64,000 nucleotides of DNA, from assembly GCA_000564995.1 (NCBI GenBank), contig JDFH01000014.1, positions 1-64,000 on the forward strand, read 5' to 3'. Shown one piece after another: positions 8,184 through 17,544 of this stretch. Position 1 is the stretch's first letter, and each line of letters starts with the position of its first letter. Origin of the DNA: Atopobium sp. ICM42b (lineage in GTDB: Bacteria > Actinomycetota > Coriobacteriia > Coriobacteriales > Atopobiaceae). A program made the translations under genes and the position numbers. Under the pieces are notes generated by a model. It ran no database searches. It was given only the letters and a program-made list of their open reading frames with translations, and was not told where the DNA came from.

Positions 8184-9545
8184 GTGGATTTGCTTGTGCT
8201 GTTAGTTTTGGCTGTAGTTGTCATTGTGCTTATCGTGAGCCTTGTCACACTTTCCTCTAAGCTTTCGCAAGTAAAGACGCTGCAAGAGCAAAGTCAAACA
8301 TCATCTGCAGAGCTTATAAGAAGCTCCCAAGAGTTGGATCGTCGTGTTACGGATAACATGGCAAAAATGCAAGAGCTTATGGATACAAAGCTTGAGAAGG
8401 TAAGAGAGGTAGTTGATCAAAAGCTCACCTCAACACTGCAAAATCAGACGAAGCAGACTGATCAGCGTATTGCTCAGCTTGATGCTCGCTTTGATGCTTT
8501 TCAGCGTCGTGTGGATGACAACATGAAAGCAACTTTCCAGGCTTCAACTGAGCAGCTTGGTAAGGTTAGAGAGACTGTTGACAAACAGCTCAGCGACATG
8601 CGTAAAGAGAATGAAGCAAAGCTTGAGCTTATGCGTCAGACCGTTGACGAGAAACTCCAGAAGACGCTTGATGAGCGTATGACTCAATCGTTTCAGCGCG
8701 TGTCTACTCAGCTTGAGCAAGTTCATCAAGGCTTGGGAGAAATGCGCGGCCTTGCAGAGGGTGTTGGAGACTTAAAGAAAGTTCTTTCCGGCGTTAAGAC
8801 TCGCGGAATTGTTGGAGAAATTCAGCTTGGCGCAATTCTAAGAGACATTCTTTCTCCAGAGCAATATGAAGAGAATGTTGCTACTGTTTCCGGTTCTTCT
8901 GAGCGCGTCGAGTTTGCTGTTAAGTTGCCTGGAGAGTCAGGGGAGACCGTTTGGCTTCCTATTGATTCTAAGTTCCCAGGAGATACATACGAGCATTTAG
9001 TGGATGCAATCAATGCAGGTAATGAGGAGGCGATTGCTGCTGCTAAAAAGAGTCTAGAGACTCGAATTAAGGCAGAGGCAAAAGATATCTCTACAAAGTA
9101 TATTGCTCCACCAGAGACAACTAACTTTGCTATTTTGTTCCTTCCTTTTGAGGGACTTTATGCAGAGGTAGTCAGTCAGACGGGTTTGCTTGAGCAGCTA
9201 CAGAGAGAGTATCGCGTTAATGTGTGTGGACCTTCCACTATGGCAGCACTTCTTAACAGTCTTCAAATGGGATTCCAATCTGTTGCTATTCAGAAGCATG
9301 CCGACGAAATTCAAAAGGTACTCTCTGCGGTTAAGACAGAGTTTGAGACGTATCAAGCTCAGCTCGAGAAAGCTCAAAAACAGATTAGAACTGCAGAAAC
9401 CACCATTGATAAGATTCTTACTACTAGAACAAAAGCTATGAACCGCAAGCTCAGAGGTGTTACTGCCTTAGAGAGCCTTGAAGATGCACAGAGTACTTTA
9501 GGTCTTGCTGAGGGAAGTGTAGAAGATCAAGAGGACGATGAGTAG
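8184..9545 (+). CDS. rmuC: DNA recombination protein RmuC
   Basis: 453 residues. An N-terminal membrane helix (1-25) is followed by a long Gln/Glu/Lys coiled coil (about 28-190) and a nuclease-like RmuC domain (about 200-390). Recognisable blocks are GEIQLGAILRDILSPEQYEENV, LPIDSKFP and FLPFEGLYAEVV. RmuC proteins limit DNA inversion at short repeats in E. coli; the exact activity is not established. GTG start at 8184 after GGGGAG. It follows htrA after 61 bases without a clear terminator, so co-transcription is possible. Confidence 0.9.
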   Translation: MDLLVLLVLAVVVIVLIVSLVTLSSKLSQVKTLQEQSQTSSAELIRSSQELDRRVTDNMAKMQELMDTKLEKVREVVDQKLTSTLQNQTKQTDQRIAQLDARFDAFQRRVDDNMKATFQASTEQLGKVRETVDKQLSDMRKENEAKLELMRQTVDEKLQKTLDERMTQSFQRVSTQLEQVHQGLGEMRGLAEGVGDLKKVLSGVKTRGIVGEIQLGAILRDILSPEQYEENVATVSGSSERVEFAVKLPGESGETVWLPIDSKFPGDTYEHLVDAINAGNEEAIAAAKKSLETRIKAEAKDISTKYIAPPETTNFAILFLPFEGLYAEVVSQTGLLEQLQREYRVNVCGPSTMAALLNSLQMGFQSVAIQKHADEIQKVLSAVKTEFETYQAQLEKAQKQIRTAETTIDKILTTRTKAMNRKLRGVTALESLEDAQSTLGLAEGSVEDQEDDE

Positions 9546-9585
9546 CACGTATTTTGAGTGCTGACATTCTCTTTTATGGGCAGAT

Positions 9586-9614
9586 AAAAACAGCGGCTTC
9601 GATCGCTGTTTTTT
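9586..9614 (+). terminator. Rho-independent terminator after rmuC
   Basis: AAAAACAGCG pairs with CGCTGTTTTT around an 8-nt loop and is followed by T residues. The symmetric A and T arms make it potentially bidirectional. Confidence 0.8.
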
Positions 9615-9615
9615 G

Positions 9616-9676
9616 TTGCATAAAAATACCGTATGGGGGTATACTGTTTATAGTACTTAATACCCCCTATGGGTAT
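9616..9676 (+). promoter_or_regulatory. csoR promoter with two CsoR operators
   Basis: A promoter TTGCAT (9616-9621), 18-bp spacer, TATACT (9640-9645) is overlapped by the box ATACCGTATGGGGGTAT (9626-9642). A second box in inverted orientation, ATACCCCCTATGGGTAT (9660-9676), lies between the promoter and the ribosome site. Both match the GC-run-flanked-by-TA pattern bound by CsoR repressors. Copper binding to CsoR would release both and switch on csoR and copA. Confidence 0.8.
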
Positions 9677-9690
9677 GTAAAGGAGGAGAG

Positions 9691-10014
9691 ATGGCTCAGA
9701 AAAACGGCCAATCACAAAAGACATGCTGTCATTGTGATCACAAGGCTACTCCTCGCTCAAGCGAGCTTAAAAGTGGAGTTTCTCGCCGTATTAACCGTGC
9801 AATCGGCCAGCTCAATGGCATTAAAACAATGATCGATGAGGATCGTTATTGCGGAGACGTCCTTATTCAGCTTGCAGCAGTTGAGTCTGCGGTTAAGGCC
9901 ATCTCAAGAGAAGTAATGCAGGATCACCTGGAGTCTTGCGTGGTTGACCGCATCCAGTCGGGTGATACAGAAGTTATTGATGAGGTCATGGACCTCTTTA
10001 AGCGTTTTATGTAA
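9691..10014 (+). CDS. csoR: CsoR-family copper-sensing repressor
   Basis: 107 residues, all-helical DUF156 fold. The Cu(I) ligand pattern is present with exact family spacing: Cys in DRYCGD, then His 25 residues later and Cys 4 after that (QDHLESC). The N-terminal extension carries an extra CCHC-like cluster (TCCHCDH, about residues 10-16), which may add a metal site. It represses copA in the absence of copper through the two boxes upstream. AAGGAGG precedes the ATG at 9691. copA follows 9 bases later in the same operon. Confidence 0.92.
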   Translation: MAQKNGQSQKTCCHCDHKATPRSSELKSGVSRRINRAIGQLNGIKTMIDEDRYCGDVLIQLAAVESAVKAISREVMQDHLESCVVDRIQSGDTEVIDEVMDLFKRFM

Positions 10015-10023
10015 GGTGGCGTT

Positions 10024-12627
10024 ATGGATCAGAAAGTTTTTGATGTACAAGGAATGACATGTGCAAGTTGTTCTGCGCACGTAGAGAAGGCGGCAAACTC
10101 TGTTTCTGGTGTCTCTGAGGCTCGCGTTAATCTGCTTAAGAATTCTATGGAAGTTGATTACGACGGTAATCCAGATACCCTCAAGCAGATTTCTGACGCA
10201 GTAAGCAAAGCAGGCTATGAGGCAACACCTCGTAGCGATAAAAAAGATTCTGCTGCAGCTACTAAGGCAGATGCTACCGATGCTTCAGAAAAGGCGGTAA
10301 AGCAAAAGAGGATTGAACTTATCTCCTCAATGGCGTTTGCCATTCCACTGTTCTATCTTGCCATGGGTGAGATGATGGGAGCACCTGTTCCGCCTGCTGT
10401 TTCTGGTATGAATGGCATGATGAACTTGGCTCTTACCGAGCTCTTGCTTTGCATTCCTATTCTGTTTATTTGTCGTCACTATTTTGTTGGTGGATTCCGC
10501 TCATTGCTGCATGGCGCTCCTAATATGGACTCGCTCATTGCGCTGGGCTCAGCAGCGTCGTTTGCCTACAGTGTTGTCAGTTTGTACCAGATGGCAAACG
10601 CTTTTGTTGCAGGAGACATTACTGCAGCTCACCAGGCAATGCACGGCATGTACTTTGAGTCCGCAGGTTTGATTCTTGCTCTGATTACCTTGGGTAAGTT
10701 CTTTGAGGCTCGCGCAAAAGGTCATACCACAGGTGCAATTAACGCACTTATGAACCTTGCCCCAAAGACTGCTATTCTCGTCAAAGACGGTGTTGAACAA
10801 GAAGTTCCTGCAGATACCGTTGTGGTTGGAGACGTGCTTGTGGTAAGGGCTGGTCAGTCAATTCCTGTTGATGGCCAGCTCATCGAGGGAGAAGGATCTG
10901 TCGATGAGTCCGCGATTACCGGAGAGCCTGTACCTGTAAGTAAGACCGTTGGCGATTCCGTGACAGGCGCAACGGTATCTACCGGCGGCTGGTTTAAGAT
11001 GCGTGCCACCGCTGTTGGCGATGACACTACCCTTGCAGGCATTATCCGCCTGGTTGACGAGGCAACAAGCTCCAAAGCACCTATCGAGCGTCTTGCTGAC
11101 AGCATTGCTGGCATCTTTGTACCTGTTGTCATTGGAATTGCGCTGGTAACCTTTGCAGCATGGTTTGTCTTTGTGGCACCTGGTGACTTTGCGGTTGCTC
11201 TCTCGCACGCTGTTGCTGTTCTGGTTATTTCGTGCCCTTGTGCACTTGGTCTGGCAACACCTACTGCCATCATGGTAGGCACTGGTTTGGGCGCTTCAAA
11301 TGGCATTTTGGTCAAGTCTGCCGAGGCGCTTGAGGGCGCAGTCCGAGCAACCGTGGTTGTTCTTGATAAGACCGGAACGCTCACTGAGGGCAAGCCGAGC
11401 GTAACTGACGTACTTTGTGCAGGTGGAACTTCCGAGCAGCAGCTGCTTGAGTACGCATATGCGCTTGAGCAAAAGAGCGAACATCCACTTGCGCAGGCAA
11501 TTGTTACGTACGCTCAAGAGAAGCTTGGAGAGTCTGCAGGCAGCTTTGTTGACATACAGGAGTTCTCACAGGTTGCTGGTGGTGGCCTTACGGCAAAGGT
11601 TGGCGAGAAACGCCTTGTAGCAGGAAACGCTCGTCTTATGGAGCAGGAGGGCATCAGCACACAAGAGCTGACTTCTCAGGCTCAGCAGCTAGCTGAACAG
11701 GCAAAAACACCGCTGTACTTTGCGCTTGAGGGTAAGCTTCTTGGTGTCATTGCTGTGGCCGATAAGGTTAAGCAGACCAGCGCATCCACTATTGCTCGCC
11801 TTCGTGCTATGGGCGTTAAGTCCGTCATGCTTACTGGCGATCAGGCAACAACAGCAAACGTCATAGGTAAGGAGCTTGGTGTTGACCAGGTTATCTCTGA
11901 TGTCTTGCCAAGCCAAAAAGAGTCCTACATTAGGCAGTTCCAAGACGCTGGAGAAAATGTTGTTATGGTTGGCGATGGCATCAACGATGCTCCAGCACTC
12001 GCGCGAGCAAACGTGGGAATTGCAATTGGTGCAGGTACCGATGTTGCTATTGAGTCCGCTGACATTGTCTTGATGAAGTCTGATCCAGCTGATGTTGCAA
12101 CTTCAATTGAGCTTTCTCGTGCCACTATGACCAACATCAAAGAAAACCTGTTCTGGGCTCTGTTCTATAACACCATTTGTATCCCTGTAGCTATGGGCCT
12201 GTTGTATCCATTTGGCATTTCGCTGAACCCTATGATTGGTGCAGCCGCCATGGGCTTCTCGTCAGTCTTTGTTGTATGCAATGCACTGCGCCTGCGTACC
12301 TGGAAGCCAAAGAATACCAGCTCAGCAACTCGCCAAGACGCTCATGACACAAAACCAGTCATTGACGTTCAACCTAAGTCCATAAACGACGCATCCGCGT
12401 CACAGAAGGAGGAATCTTATATGGAGAAGAAACTAAACGTAGAGGGCATGACTTGCCAGCACTGTGTTGCACACGTCACACAGGCTCTTGAGGCTGTCGA
12501 GGGTGTCTCTAAGGCAACCGTTTCACTTGACGAGAAGAGCGCTGTTGTTGAGCTGTCTTCTGATGTCGCTGATAGCGTATTGGTTGATGCTGTTGTTCAG
12601 GCAGGATATGAGGCTACTATTGCCTAA
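10024..12627 (+). CDS. copA: Cu(I)-exporting P1B-type ATPase fused to a C-terminal CopZ domain
   Basis: 867 residues. An N-terminal heavy-metal domain (GMTCASC, about 10-16) precedes the ATPase core with [30 protein letters not shown] and [21 protein letters not shown] and the final MGFSSVFV helix match the Cu(I) signature. An Ala/Ser/Lys linker (about 760-799) leads to a second heavy-metal domain with GMTCQHC (about 808-814). The last 68 residues look like a whole CopZ chaperone and have their own ribosome site (see the internal CDS). It exports cytoplasmic Cu(I). The 3' end overlaps the convergent adenosine deaminase gene by 11 bases. Confidence 0.93.
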   Translation: MDQKVFDVQGMTCASCSAHVEKAANSVSGVSEARVNLLKNSMEVDYDGNPDTLKQISDAVSKAGYEATPRSDKKDSAAATKADATDASEKAVKQKRIELISSMAFAIPLFYLAMGEMMGAPVPPAVSGMNGMMNLALTELLLCIPILFICRHYFVGGFRSLLHGAPNMDSLIALGSAASFAYSVVSLYQMANAFVAGDITAAHQAMHGMYFESAGLILALITLGKFFEARAKGHTTGAINALMNLAPKTAILVKDGVEQEVPADTVVVGDVLVVRAGQSIPVDGQLIEGEGSVDESAITGEPVPVSKTVGDSVTGATVSTGGWFKMRATAVGDDTTLAGIIRLVDEATSSKAPIERLADSIAGIFVPVVIGIALVTFAAWFVFVAPGDFAVALSHAVAVLVISCPCALGLATPTAIMVGTGLGASNGILVKSAEALEGAVRATVVVLDKTGTLTEGKPSVTDVLCAGGTSEQQLLEYAYALEQKSEHPLAQAIVTYAQEKLGESAGSFVDIQEFSQVAGGGLTAKVGEKRLVAGNARLMEQEGISTQELTSQAQQLAEQAKTPLYFALEGKLLGVIAVADKVKQTSASTIARLRAMGVKSVMLTGDQATTANVIGKELGVDQVISDVLPSQKESYIRQFQDAGENVVMVGDGINDAPALARANVGIAIGAGTDVAIESADIVLMKSDPADVATSIELSRATMTNIKENLFWALFYNTICIPVAMGLLYPFGISLNPMIGAAAMGFSSVFVVCNALRLRTWKPKNTSSATRQDAHDTKPVIDVQPKSINDASASQKEESYMEKKLNVEGMTCQHCVAHVTQALEAVEGVSKATVSLDEKSAVVELSSDVADSVLVDAVVQAGYEATIA
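12421..12627 (+). CDS. copZ: Probable internal in-frame copZ start within copA
   Basis: ATG at 12421 is in the copA frame and preceded at 8 bases by a perfect AAGGAGG (12406-12412). Translation from here gives a 68-residue single heavy-metal domain with GMTCQHC, the exact size of a free CopZ copper chaperone. This implies that two products come from one frame: full CopA with a tethered chaperone, and soluble CopZ. E. coli makes a CopZ-like protein from copA by frameshifting; here internal initiation is inferred from sequence only. An alternative is a recent copA-copZ fusion that kept the old ribosome site by chance. Confidence 0.6.
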   Translation: MEKKLNVEGMTCQHCVAHVTQALEAVEGVSKATVSLDEKSAVVELSSDVADSVLVDAVVQAGYEATIA

Positions 12628-13615
12628 GGTGGGCAAGTAGACGGTCTTTCTCGCTAGAATCACTAAATACCGCACGTGCAGCATTTTCAGCAAGCTCACG
12701 TGCGGTATTTTTGTCTAGACCGCAGTGCTGTTGTAAAAGCTCAAACTCGCGTGAGAGGGTAGTGTTGGAGACAGTCATGTTGTCCGTGTTGATAGTGACC
12801 GTCAGACCAGCATCAAGCAGTTGCTCAAGAGGGAAGCGCTCTATTGACTCAAAGATGCGCGTTTGAAGGTTGCTGGTAGGGCAAATCTCAAGCGCAACAT
12901 TTGCAGCTTTAAGGTCCTGGATAACGCCTGTGTCTTCCAAAGAACGAACACCGTGACCAATACGTTGTGCGCCAAGTCGAAGCGCAGCCTTGATGCTTTC
13001 TGGACCAGCAGCTTCTCCCGCGTGAATAGTAAAAGGAACATCTTTTCTTTGTGCTTCAGCAAAAAGTGACGAGAAATTCTCTGTGGCAAAAAGCGCTTCT
13101 GCTCCTGCTAAGTCTGCAGCTACGACGCCATTTCCAAGGTACGCTGCAGCCAGATCAATTGACTCTTCATTTTTGTGCTTAAGCGCTTCACCTGTGCCAC
13201 GCATAGCGCAAATAATGTATGCCGTGTGGAGCGCTGACTGTGGATGCTCTGCATAGAAGTCAGCTCTACCAGCAAGAGCAGCCTCAAGAATTTCTTGCTG
13301 AGAAAGACCTCCTGCAGTAAGACTTCCTGGTGCAAAGCGAGGTTCAGCATAGAGAATGCCCTCTGCGTCAAGTTGCTCGTGAAATGCCTTTGCAACCGTA
13401 CGAATGCCCTGTGCTGACTGCATAAGCTTGAGCGGCAGCTCAAATGTAGCAAGATACTGGTTAAGATCCTGGCAATGAGCTGGGACTTGCATCTTTTCTT
13501 TGAGTTCAGCCAAAGAGAAATCAAGTCCTGCTTCTGCTGCAAGTTGGGCCGCGGCAGGAAGTGGGATTGATCCATCAAGATGAACATGCAAATCGATAAG
13601 AGCACAGAAGCTCAT
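12617..13615 (-). CDS. add: Adenosine deaminase
   Basis: 332 residues. The zinc and catalytic motifs of the amidohydrolase family are all present: HVHLDGS near the N-terminus, [27 protein letters not shown] and [15 protein letters not shown]. It converts adenosine or deoxyadenosine to (deoxy)inosine plus ammonia in the cytoplasm. GGAGG precedes the start on the minus strand. The gene lies 45 bases after the ADP-ribosylglycohydrolase gene in the same direction, probably one operon, which would link nucleoside salvage with ADP-ribose turnover. Confidence 0.9.
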   Translation of the reverse strand: MSFCALIDLHVHLDGSIPLPAAAQLAAEAGLDFSLAELKEKMQVPAHCQDLNQYLATFELPLKLMQSAQGIRTVAKAFHEQLDAEGILYAEPRFAPGSLTAGGLSQQEILEAALAGRADFYAEHPQSALHTAYIICAMRGTGEALKHKNEESIDLAAAYLGNGVVAADLAGAEALFATENFSSLFAEAQRKDVPFTIHAGEAAGPESIKAALRLGAQRIGHGVRSLEDTGVIQDLKAANVALEICPTSNLQTRIFESIERFPLEQLLDAGLTVTINTDNMTVSNTTLSREFELLQQHCGLDKNTARELAENAARAVFSDSSEKDRLLAHLRQ

Positions 13616-13660
13616 GGCGCCTCCTACAAGAAACGTATGCTATGGCGCAAAGAGCGCAAA

Positions 13661-14695
13661 CTAGATAGCTACATCATACGGTAGGGAAGTGGCGTTTTCC
13701 AAATCGTTCGCAAGTTTTTCAAACTGGTATCCATTGACGCGCTCAAGCAGATGTACTTCATCAGGCAAAACGTCATAGTGAATCTGAGAGCAAATAGCGC
13801 AGGCAATAGATCCAATGGTGTCTGTATCTCCACCCATCTCTGCAGCTATTCTCGCTGCTCTAGAGACCTTTCCTTGAGAGAGCTTAACTACCGCAAGAAC
13901 TGCAGGGATGGTCTCTATAGTTTCATAACCACAGCCGCAGTAGTCGTAGATGTCTCTTGATGCTGCTAGGGGAGTCTCTAGGTTTTTGGCACCCTCGCAA
14001 AACTCCAGCGCCATGATGCACTTTTGATACATACTGGGCATAGGCATTTGTGTACCAATTTTTGTGTAGAGAGCTCGGTGTCCGTAACTTAAAGCAGTTT
14101 CAAGAGCGTCCTCTACCGTAAACGAGTTTTCAGAAAGACCTCTGCTTATGGCGGCAACAATCATTGATGCGCCCATGATAGCTACGTTGGTTCCATGAGT
14201 GGGAAGCGCAAGTTCAGTAACGCTGTTAATGAGCGCATGTTTGTCTTTCCAGCTCACAATTGAAGCCATCGGCGCACATTTCATGGCACATCCGTTAGTG
14301 GTTCCAAGGCGACCACACGTTTTAAGCGAGTGGCCAGAAAGTCGATTGGCTAACGCAGCTCTTGTGGAAGGGCCAACTACCTGTGCAGCGTTTGGCTCTG
14401 TTGCCACATAATTTTCTAGTGCATCAAAGTAGCGGGATTGGTTAAAAACCCCCTGGTTATCAATGATGTTTTTAGTCAAAATGATTGCATTTGCTGTGTC
14501 ATCTGTAGTCTGACCTGCGGTAAAAGGTCTTCCAAAAAAGTCATTTTTAGGTGGATTTGAAAGACTTTGAACTCCATCAGGAAATGCAAAATCGATTTGG
14601 TGTGGTGACATCATCTCTGTTGGCATGCCATAGGCGTCGCCATAAGCAAGGGCCGTAAGCATCCTGTAGAGTTTAATTTTTCTTGCCGTGTTCAT
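13661..14695 (-). CDS. ADP-ribosylglycohydrolase family protein
   Basis: 344 residues from the ATG at 14695 (347 from a GTG at 14704). Metal-binding signatures of the DraG/ARH family are present: GDAYGMPTE near residue 20, GQTTDDTA near 60 and the C-terminal GGDTDTIGS. It should remove ADP-ribose from proteins or small molecules; the substrate is unknown. The ATG is preferred because the stop codon of a 31-codon upstream ORF lies one base before it (TAAcATG), which favours translational coupling. No nitrogenase or ADP-ribosyltransferase gene is nearby. Confidence 0.85.
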   Translation of the reverse strand: MNTARKIKLYRMLTALAYGDAYGMPTEMMSPHQIDFAFPDGVQSLSNPPKNDFFGRPFTAGQTTDDTANAIILTKNIIDNQGVFNQSRYFDALENYVATEPNAAQVVGPSTRAALANRLSGHSLKTCGRLGTTNGCAMKCAPMASIVSWKDKHALINSVTELALPTHGTNVAIMGASMIVAAISRGLSENSFTVEDALETALSYGHRALYTKIGTQMPMPSMYQKCIMALEFCEGAKNLETPLAASRDIYDYCGCGYETIETIPAVLAVVKLSQGKVSRAARIAAEMGGDTDTIGSIACAICSQIHYDVLPDEVHLLERVNGYQFEKLANDLENATSLPYDVAI

Positions 14696-14696
14696 G

Positions 14697-14792
14697 TTAC
14701 TCACGCTTCTCTATGTCAGAAGAACGTGATGTTTTGGCTCTGCAGAGACTCTTGTTACCTGCAGAGATAAGCTTCTCATAGCAGCTTGCCAT
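14697..14792 (-). CDS. Short ORF (31 aa) coupled to the ADP-ribosylglycohydrolase gene
   Basis: The ORF starts with ATG at 14792 behind a good ribosome site (GAGGGGAG, 5-6 bases away). It encodes a polar, basic 31-residue peptide beginning MASCYEKLISAGNKSLCRAK and ends TAA one base before the next gene's ATG. The next gene itself has only a weak ribosome site, so the ORF may serve as a leader that delivers ribosomes. I recognise no family. Confidence 0.5.
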   Translation of the reverse strand: MASCYEKLISAGNKSLCRAKTSRSSDIEKRE

Positions 14793-15128
14793 GATTGCTC
14801 CCCTCAATTAGATATTCTCTGTCTTTACAGATTTTTCTTTACTGTGCCGTAAGGAATGCCTCACTCCTTAGATCCTTACTTTCCTAGCTTGTAGTCGCAA
14901 TACAAGCTAGATGGCTCAGACAGAAAATATCTCCCCCAAGTATGTTTAAAGATATCAAATATTTAAGTATTACTACAGGGGGTAAGGCTTATTAATCGGC
15001 GGGCGGTAGCTGAAGAGAGCTTAGAGGTAACTTGCTCACAATAGTGACTACATGCTGTTTTATATTCTCTCTAACGTACTGAGCCATTGCTGGGTAAAAT
15101 GGATGGTAGCAATCTGAAAGGAATGGAC
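14793..15128. other. Divergent intergenic region
   Basis: This 336-bp gap separates the minus-strand operon from the PLC-like gene. It holds a perfect 10-bp hairpin, CTAGCTTGTA against TACAAGCTAG (14884-14910), which would lie in the 5' leader of the minus-strand operon. GGGTAAAAT at 15092-15100 is a candidate -10 region for the rightward gene. No RNA gene or further ORF is convincing. Confidence 0.5.
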
Positions 15129-16091
15129 ATGCCCGCAATTTTGACTCATGACTTCTTTGGTAAGGATGCCTTTGATATAGCTGCAGGCAAACTTGGTTTT
15201 TCTACGATGGAAGAGCGAGAAGCTTTTCTGTTGGGTAACCAAGGTCCAGATCCGCTGTTTTATTTAGCAGCAGATCCGCTGCTGCATCGCTACGCTAAAT
15301 ATGCGTCGATCATGCATAAAGAAAAAACGCCTGAACTTCTTCTTTCTATGCGAGACGCAATTGCGCCTCTGCCACTTAAAGACGTTGCGGTTGCTCGCGC
15401 CTATATTGCGGGATTTCTCTGCCACTATATGCTTGATTCCACTGCTCATCCCTTTGTCTATTACTGGCAAAACATGCTTATCTCTCAAGGCGTAGAGGGC
15501 TTGGATGAATCTGCTAAAAATCAAGTACATGCAGAGATTGAGAAGGACCTTGATGAGGCAATTCTTTACGCTCATCTTGGTAAAACGGTAGCTACCTATA
15601 GGCCTTATAGCGAGGTTTTGAAGGCATCGCTGCATACGCTTTACGTTTTGGATAGGGTGTTTTTCTTTGCGTTGCTATGGACGTATGAAAAACCTACCGA
15701 TACCAGGATTTTCTCGTCAGCTGCTGTTGATTTTAGGATTATCCAACATCTAGCATATTCGCCAACAGGTAAGAAGAGAAAGCTACTTGGTCATCTTGAA
15801 CGCACCTTTGGTACAAATAGGTTCTCTTTGATTGAGGCGCTCTCTCACGGGGCAAGGGAATCCTCCGATTCTGACTTTGATAACAGAGCGGGAAATGAGT
15901 GGACTGATCCTTTTACGGGAGAGATTCGCAAAGAGAGCTTCTGGGATTTGTATGACCATGCGCTGGCAAATGTGCCGTATGCACTTGACGTTTTCTTCTC
16001 GCCAGACTTTAATCTTGATACTGCAAAAGAGCTTACGCAAAATCTGAACTTTGATGGTCAGACGCTTGCAGATGAAGGTTCGACAGAATAG
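15129..16091 (+). CDS. Zinc-dependent phospholipase C-like family protein
   Basis: 320 residues. The N-terminal MPAILTHDFFGKD, GNQGPDPLFY and the helix GFLCHYMLDSTAHPFVYY carry the spaced His/Asp residues expected for a zinc site in the zinc-dependent phospholipase C family. There is no signal peptide, unlike secreted toxins of the superfamily, so an intracellular role is more likely. ATG 15129 follows AAAGGA at 15118-15123. The next gene starts 6 bases after the stop, so the three genes to 17437 are probably one operon. Confidence 0.65.
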   Translation: MPAILTHDFFGKDAFDIAAGKLGFSTMEEREAFLLGNQGPDPLFYLAADPLLHRYAKYASIMHKEKTPELLLSMRDAIAPLPLKDVAVARAYIAGFLCHYMLDSTAHPFVYYWQNMLISQGVEGLDESAKNQVHAEIEKDLDEAILYAHLGKTVATYRPYSEVLKASLHTLYVLDRVFFFALLWTYEKPTDTRIFSSAAVDFRIIQHLAYSPTGKKRKLLGHLERTFGTNRFSLIEALSHGARESSDSDFDNRAGNEWTDPFTGEIRKESFWDLYDHALANVPYALDVFFSPDFNLDTAKELTQNLNFDGQTLADEGSTE

Positions 16092-16097
16092 GTTTTT

Positions 16098-16877
16098 GTG
16101 GCAACGTACGTTTTTTCTGATATTCACGGTCATGTGGAGCCGCTTAGGCGTGCTCTAGAGCGTATTAATCCAACTGAGTCAGACGTGTTCTATTGTCTTG
16201 GCGACATGATTGACCGTGGTCCTAGCTCGCTTGCCACTATAAAGACAATTCGTGAGCTTCCTAACTGTACCGTTTTAATGGGCAATCATGAGCAACTTGC
16301 GCTGCAAGCATTGGCCCCAGAGGCGGATATTGAAGCTCAGTTTATGTGGCAGATTAACGGGGGAGACGCAACACTTGCTGAGCTCAAGACGCTTTCTGAA
16401 GAAGAATATGGTGAGCTGATTGACTGGTTGCAGGCGCTTCCTTTGTACGCCACCGTTGAGGTCCAAGGCAGAGATTTTGTTCTGGTGCATGCGGGTGTAA
16501 AGTCCAATGGCGTTCCCTTGCCAACCGCCTGGGATAAGACTTCTTTGGAGCAGTATTTAAGCAAGCAGTCTGAAAACGATCTTTTGTGGATTCGTGAAGA
16601 GTTTTGGCAATATCCAACGGATTTCCGCACGTCAGAAGCAGCATATCCCGTTGTAATTTGCGGTCATACACCCACACCTTTGTTAGCAAGCTTTGGTGCA
16701 AAAAACTTGAACCGCAGTGCCACCACTCCTGATGGCCTTGCGCAATGGGTACAGTCAGATGGCGACAAGTGGGGAATTGACACAGGCACTACAGGTGGAG
16801 CCGGCTATGGCCAAGTAACTGTACTGCGCCTTGATGATTTGCAGGAGTTTGTTGAGCCGCTGCAAGAAGGTGAGTAG
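16098..16877 (+). CDS. PPP-family metallophosphatase
   Basis: 259 residues. The calcineurin-like motifs SDIHGH, GDMIDRGP and GNHEQ, followed by later His residues (LVHAG, ICGHTP), define a two-metal phosphoesterase related to ApaH and PrpA/PrpB. The substrate could be a phosphoprotein or a dinucleoside tetraphosphate; the sequence does not decide. GTG start at 16098 with a weak ribosome site, so it may depend on coupling to the upstream gene. Confidence 0.8.
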   Translation: MATYVFSDIHGHVEPLRRALERINPTESDVFYCLGDMIDRGPSSLATIKTIRELPNCTVLMGNHEQLALQALAPEADIEAQFMWQINGGDATLAELKTLSEEEYGELIDWLQALPLYATVEVQGRDFVLVHAGVKSNGVPLPTAWDKTSLEQYLSKQSENDLLWIREEFWQYPTDFRTSEAAYPVVICGHTPTPLLASFGAKNLNRSATTPDGLAQWVQSDGDKWGIDTGTTGGAGYGQVTVLRLDDLQEFVEPLQEGE

Positions 16878-16879
16878 CT

Positions 16880-17437
16880 GTGGCTGTAAAGACGCCACAG
16901 CCTGCCAGCGATGCTGCCAAAACTGCGCTTACGCATGTAGAGAACACGCTTGATCCCATTATTTTCCCGGACTCTCGCGTGTTGCTCTTGGGATCAATGC
17001 CTAGTCCTAAGTCTCGAGAAATTGGCTTTTACTTTGGCAATCCTCAGAATAGATTCTGGCGCGTAGTTGCCACGTTATATGGCGAGAAACCCCTCAAGTC
17101 CATACCTGAAAAGATTGACTTCTGCAAAAGACATCATCTTGCTCTTTGTGATGTGCTTAAGGCTTGTGACATTAAGGGTGCAAGTGACGCTTCTATTGCA
17201 AATCCGATTCCACACAACATTGGCGCTCTAATTCAAGATTCATCAATCTGCGCCATTTTTACACTTGGTGGGACGGCAACAAAATTTTATAAGCGCTACA
17301 CCGAGCAACAAACTGGTATTTCCGCACGTCAACTACCCTCTACAAGTCCTGCTAATGCCCGTATGTCAGTTGATGATTTAGTGGAAGAATTTTCCATTAT
17401 CAAAAAATTTAGCAATTGTGAGTTGACAATATCCTAG
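16880..17437 (+). CDS. DNA-deoxyinosine glycosylase (UDG superfamily)
   Basis: 185 residues. LLLGSMPSPKSREIGFYF, then GNPQNRFWRV and LPSTSPANA match the hypoxanthine-DNA glycosylase branch of the uracil-DNA glycosylase superfamily. It would excise deaminated adenine (hypoxanthine) from DNA to start base excision repair. GTG start 3 bases after the phosphatase stop indicates an operon. Its stop codon lies inside the dyad and promoter that drive the next operon. Confidence 0.8.
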   Translation: MAVKTPQPASDAAKTALTHVENTLDPIIFPDSRVLLLGSMPSPKSREIGFYFGNPQNRFWRVVATLYGEKPLKSIPEKIDFCKRHHLALCDVLKACDIKGASDASIANPIPHNIGALIQDSSICAIFTLGGTATKFYKRYTEQQTGISARQLPSTSPANARMSVDDLVEEFSIIKKFSNCELTIS

Positions 17438-17450
17438 TTGCGGCTAGGAT
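17423..17450 (+). promoter_or_regulatory. Promoter of the cysteine transporter operon with an operator dyad
   Basis: TTGACA (17423-17428) is a perfect -35, followed after 16 bp by TAGGAT (17445-17450). The dyad ATCCTAG-N6-CTAGGAT (17431-17437 and 17444-17450) fills the spacer and covers the -10, as expected for a repressor site. Transcription should begin near 17457, directly at the ATG of a short ORF. Confidence 0.65.
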
Positions 17451-17457
17451 TATACGC

Positions 17458-17544
17458 ATGCGAATTATGGCTACGACATACACTGTACTTTGTGCATGCA
17501 CCGCGATGTGTCTGGTGCCCGGGTCACATACGACCAGGGTGTAA
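17458..17544 (+). CDS. Probable leaderless 28-aa upstream ORF containing Cys codons
   Basis: ATG at 17458 is 8 bases after the -10 hexamer, so the transcript probably begins at or within a base of the start codon and carries no ribosome site. The peptide has three Cys codons within seven (LCACTAMC, residues 11-18), striking for a protein of this length. The operon downstream encodes a CjaA-type cysteine importer. Leaderless short ORFs rich in Cys codons are known to give cysteine-responsive attenuation in mycobacteria. A similar control here is an inference. Confidence 0.55.
   Translation: MRIMATTYTVLCACTAMCLVPGSHTTRV

Noticed and set aside
10854..11393. Long minus-strand open frame inside copA (179 codons)
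   Set aside because: It mirrors copA codon structure, is low in complexity, has no ribosome site and no recognisable domain.
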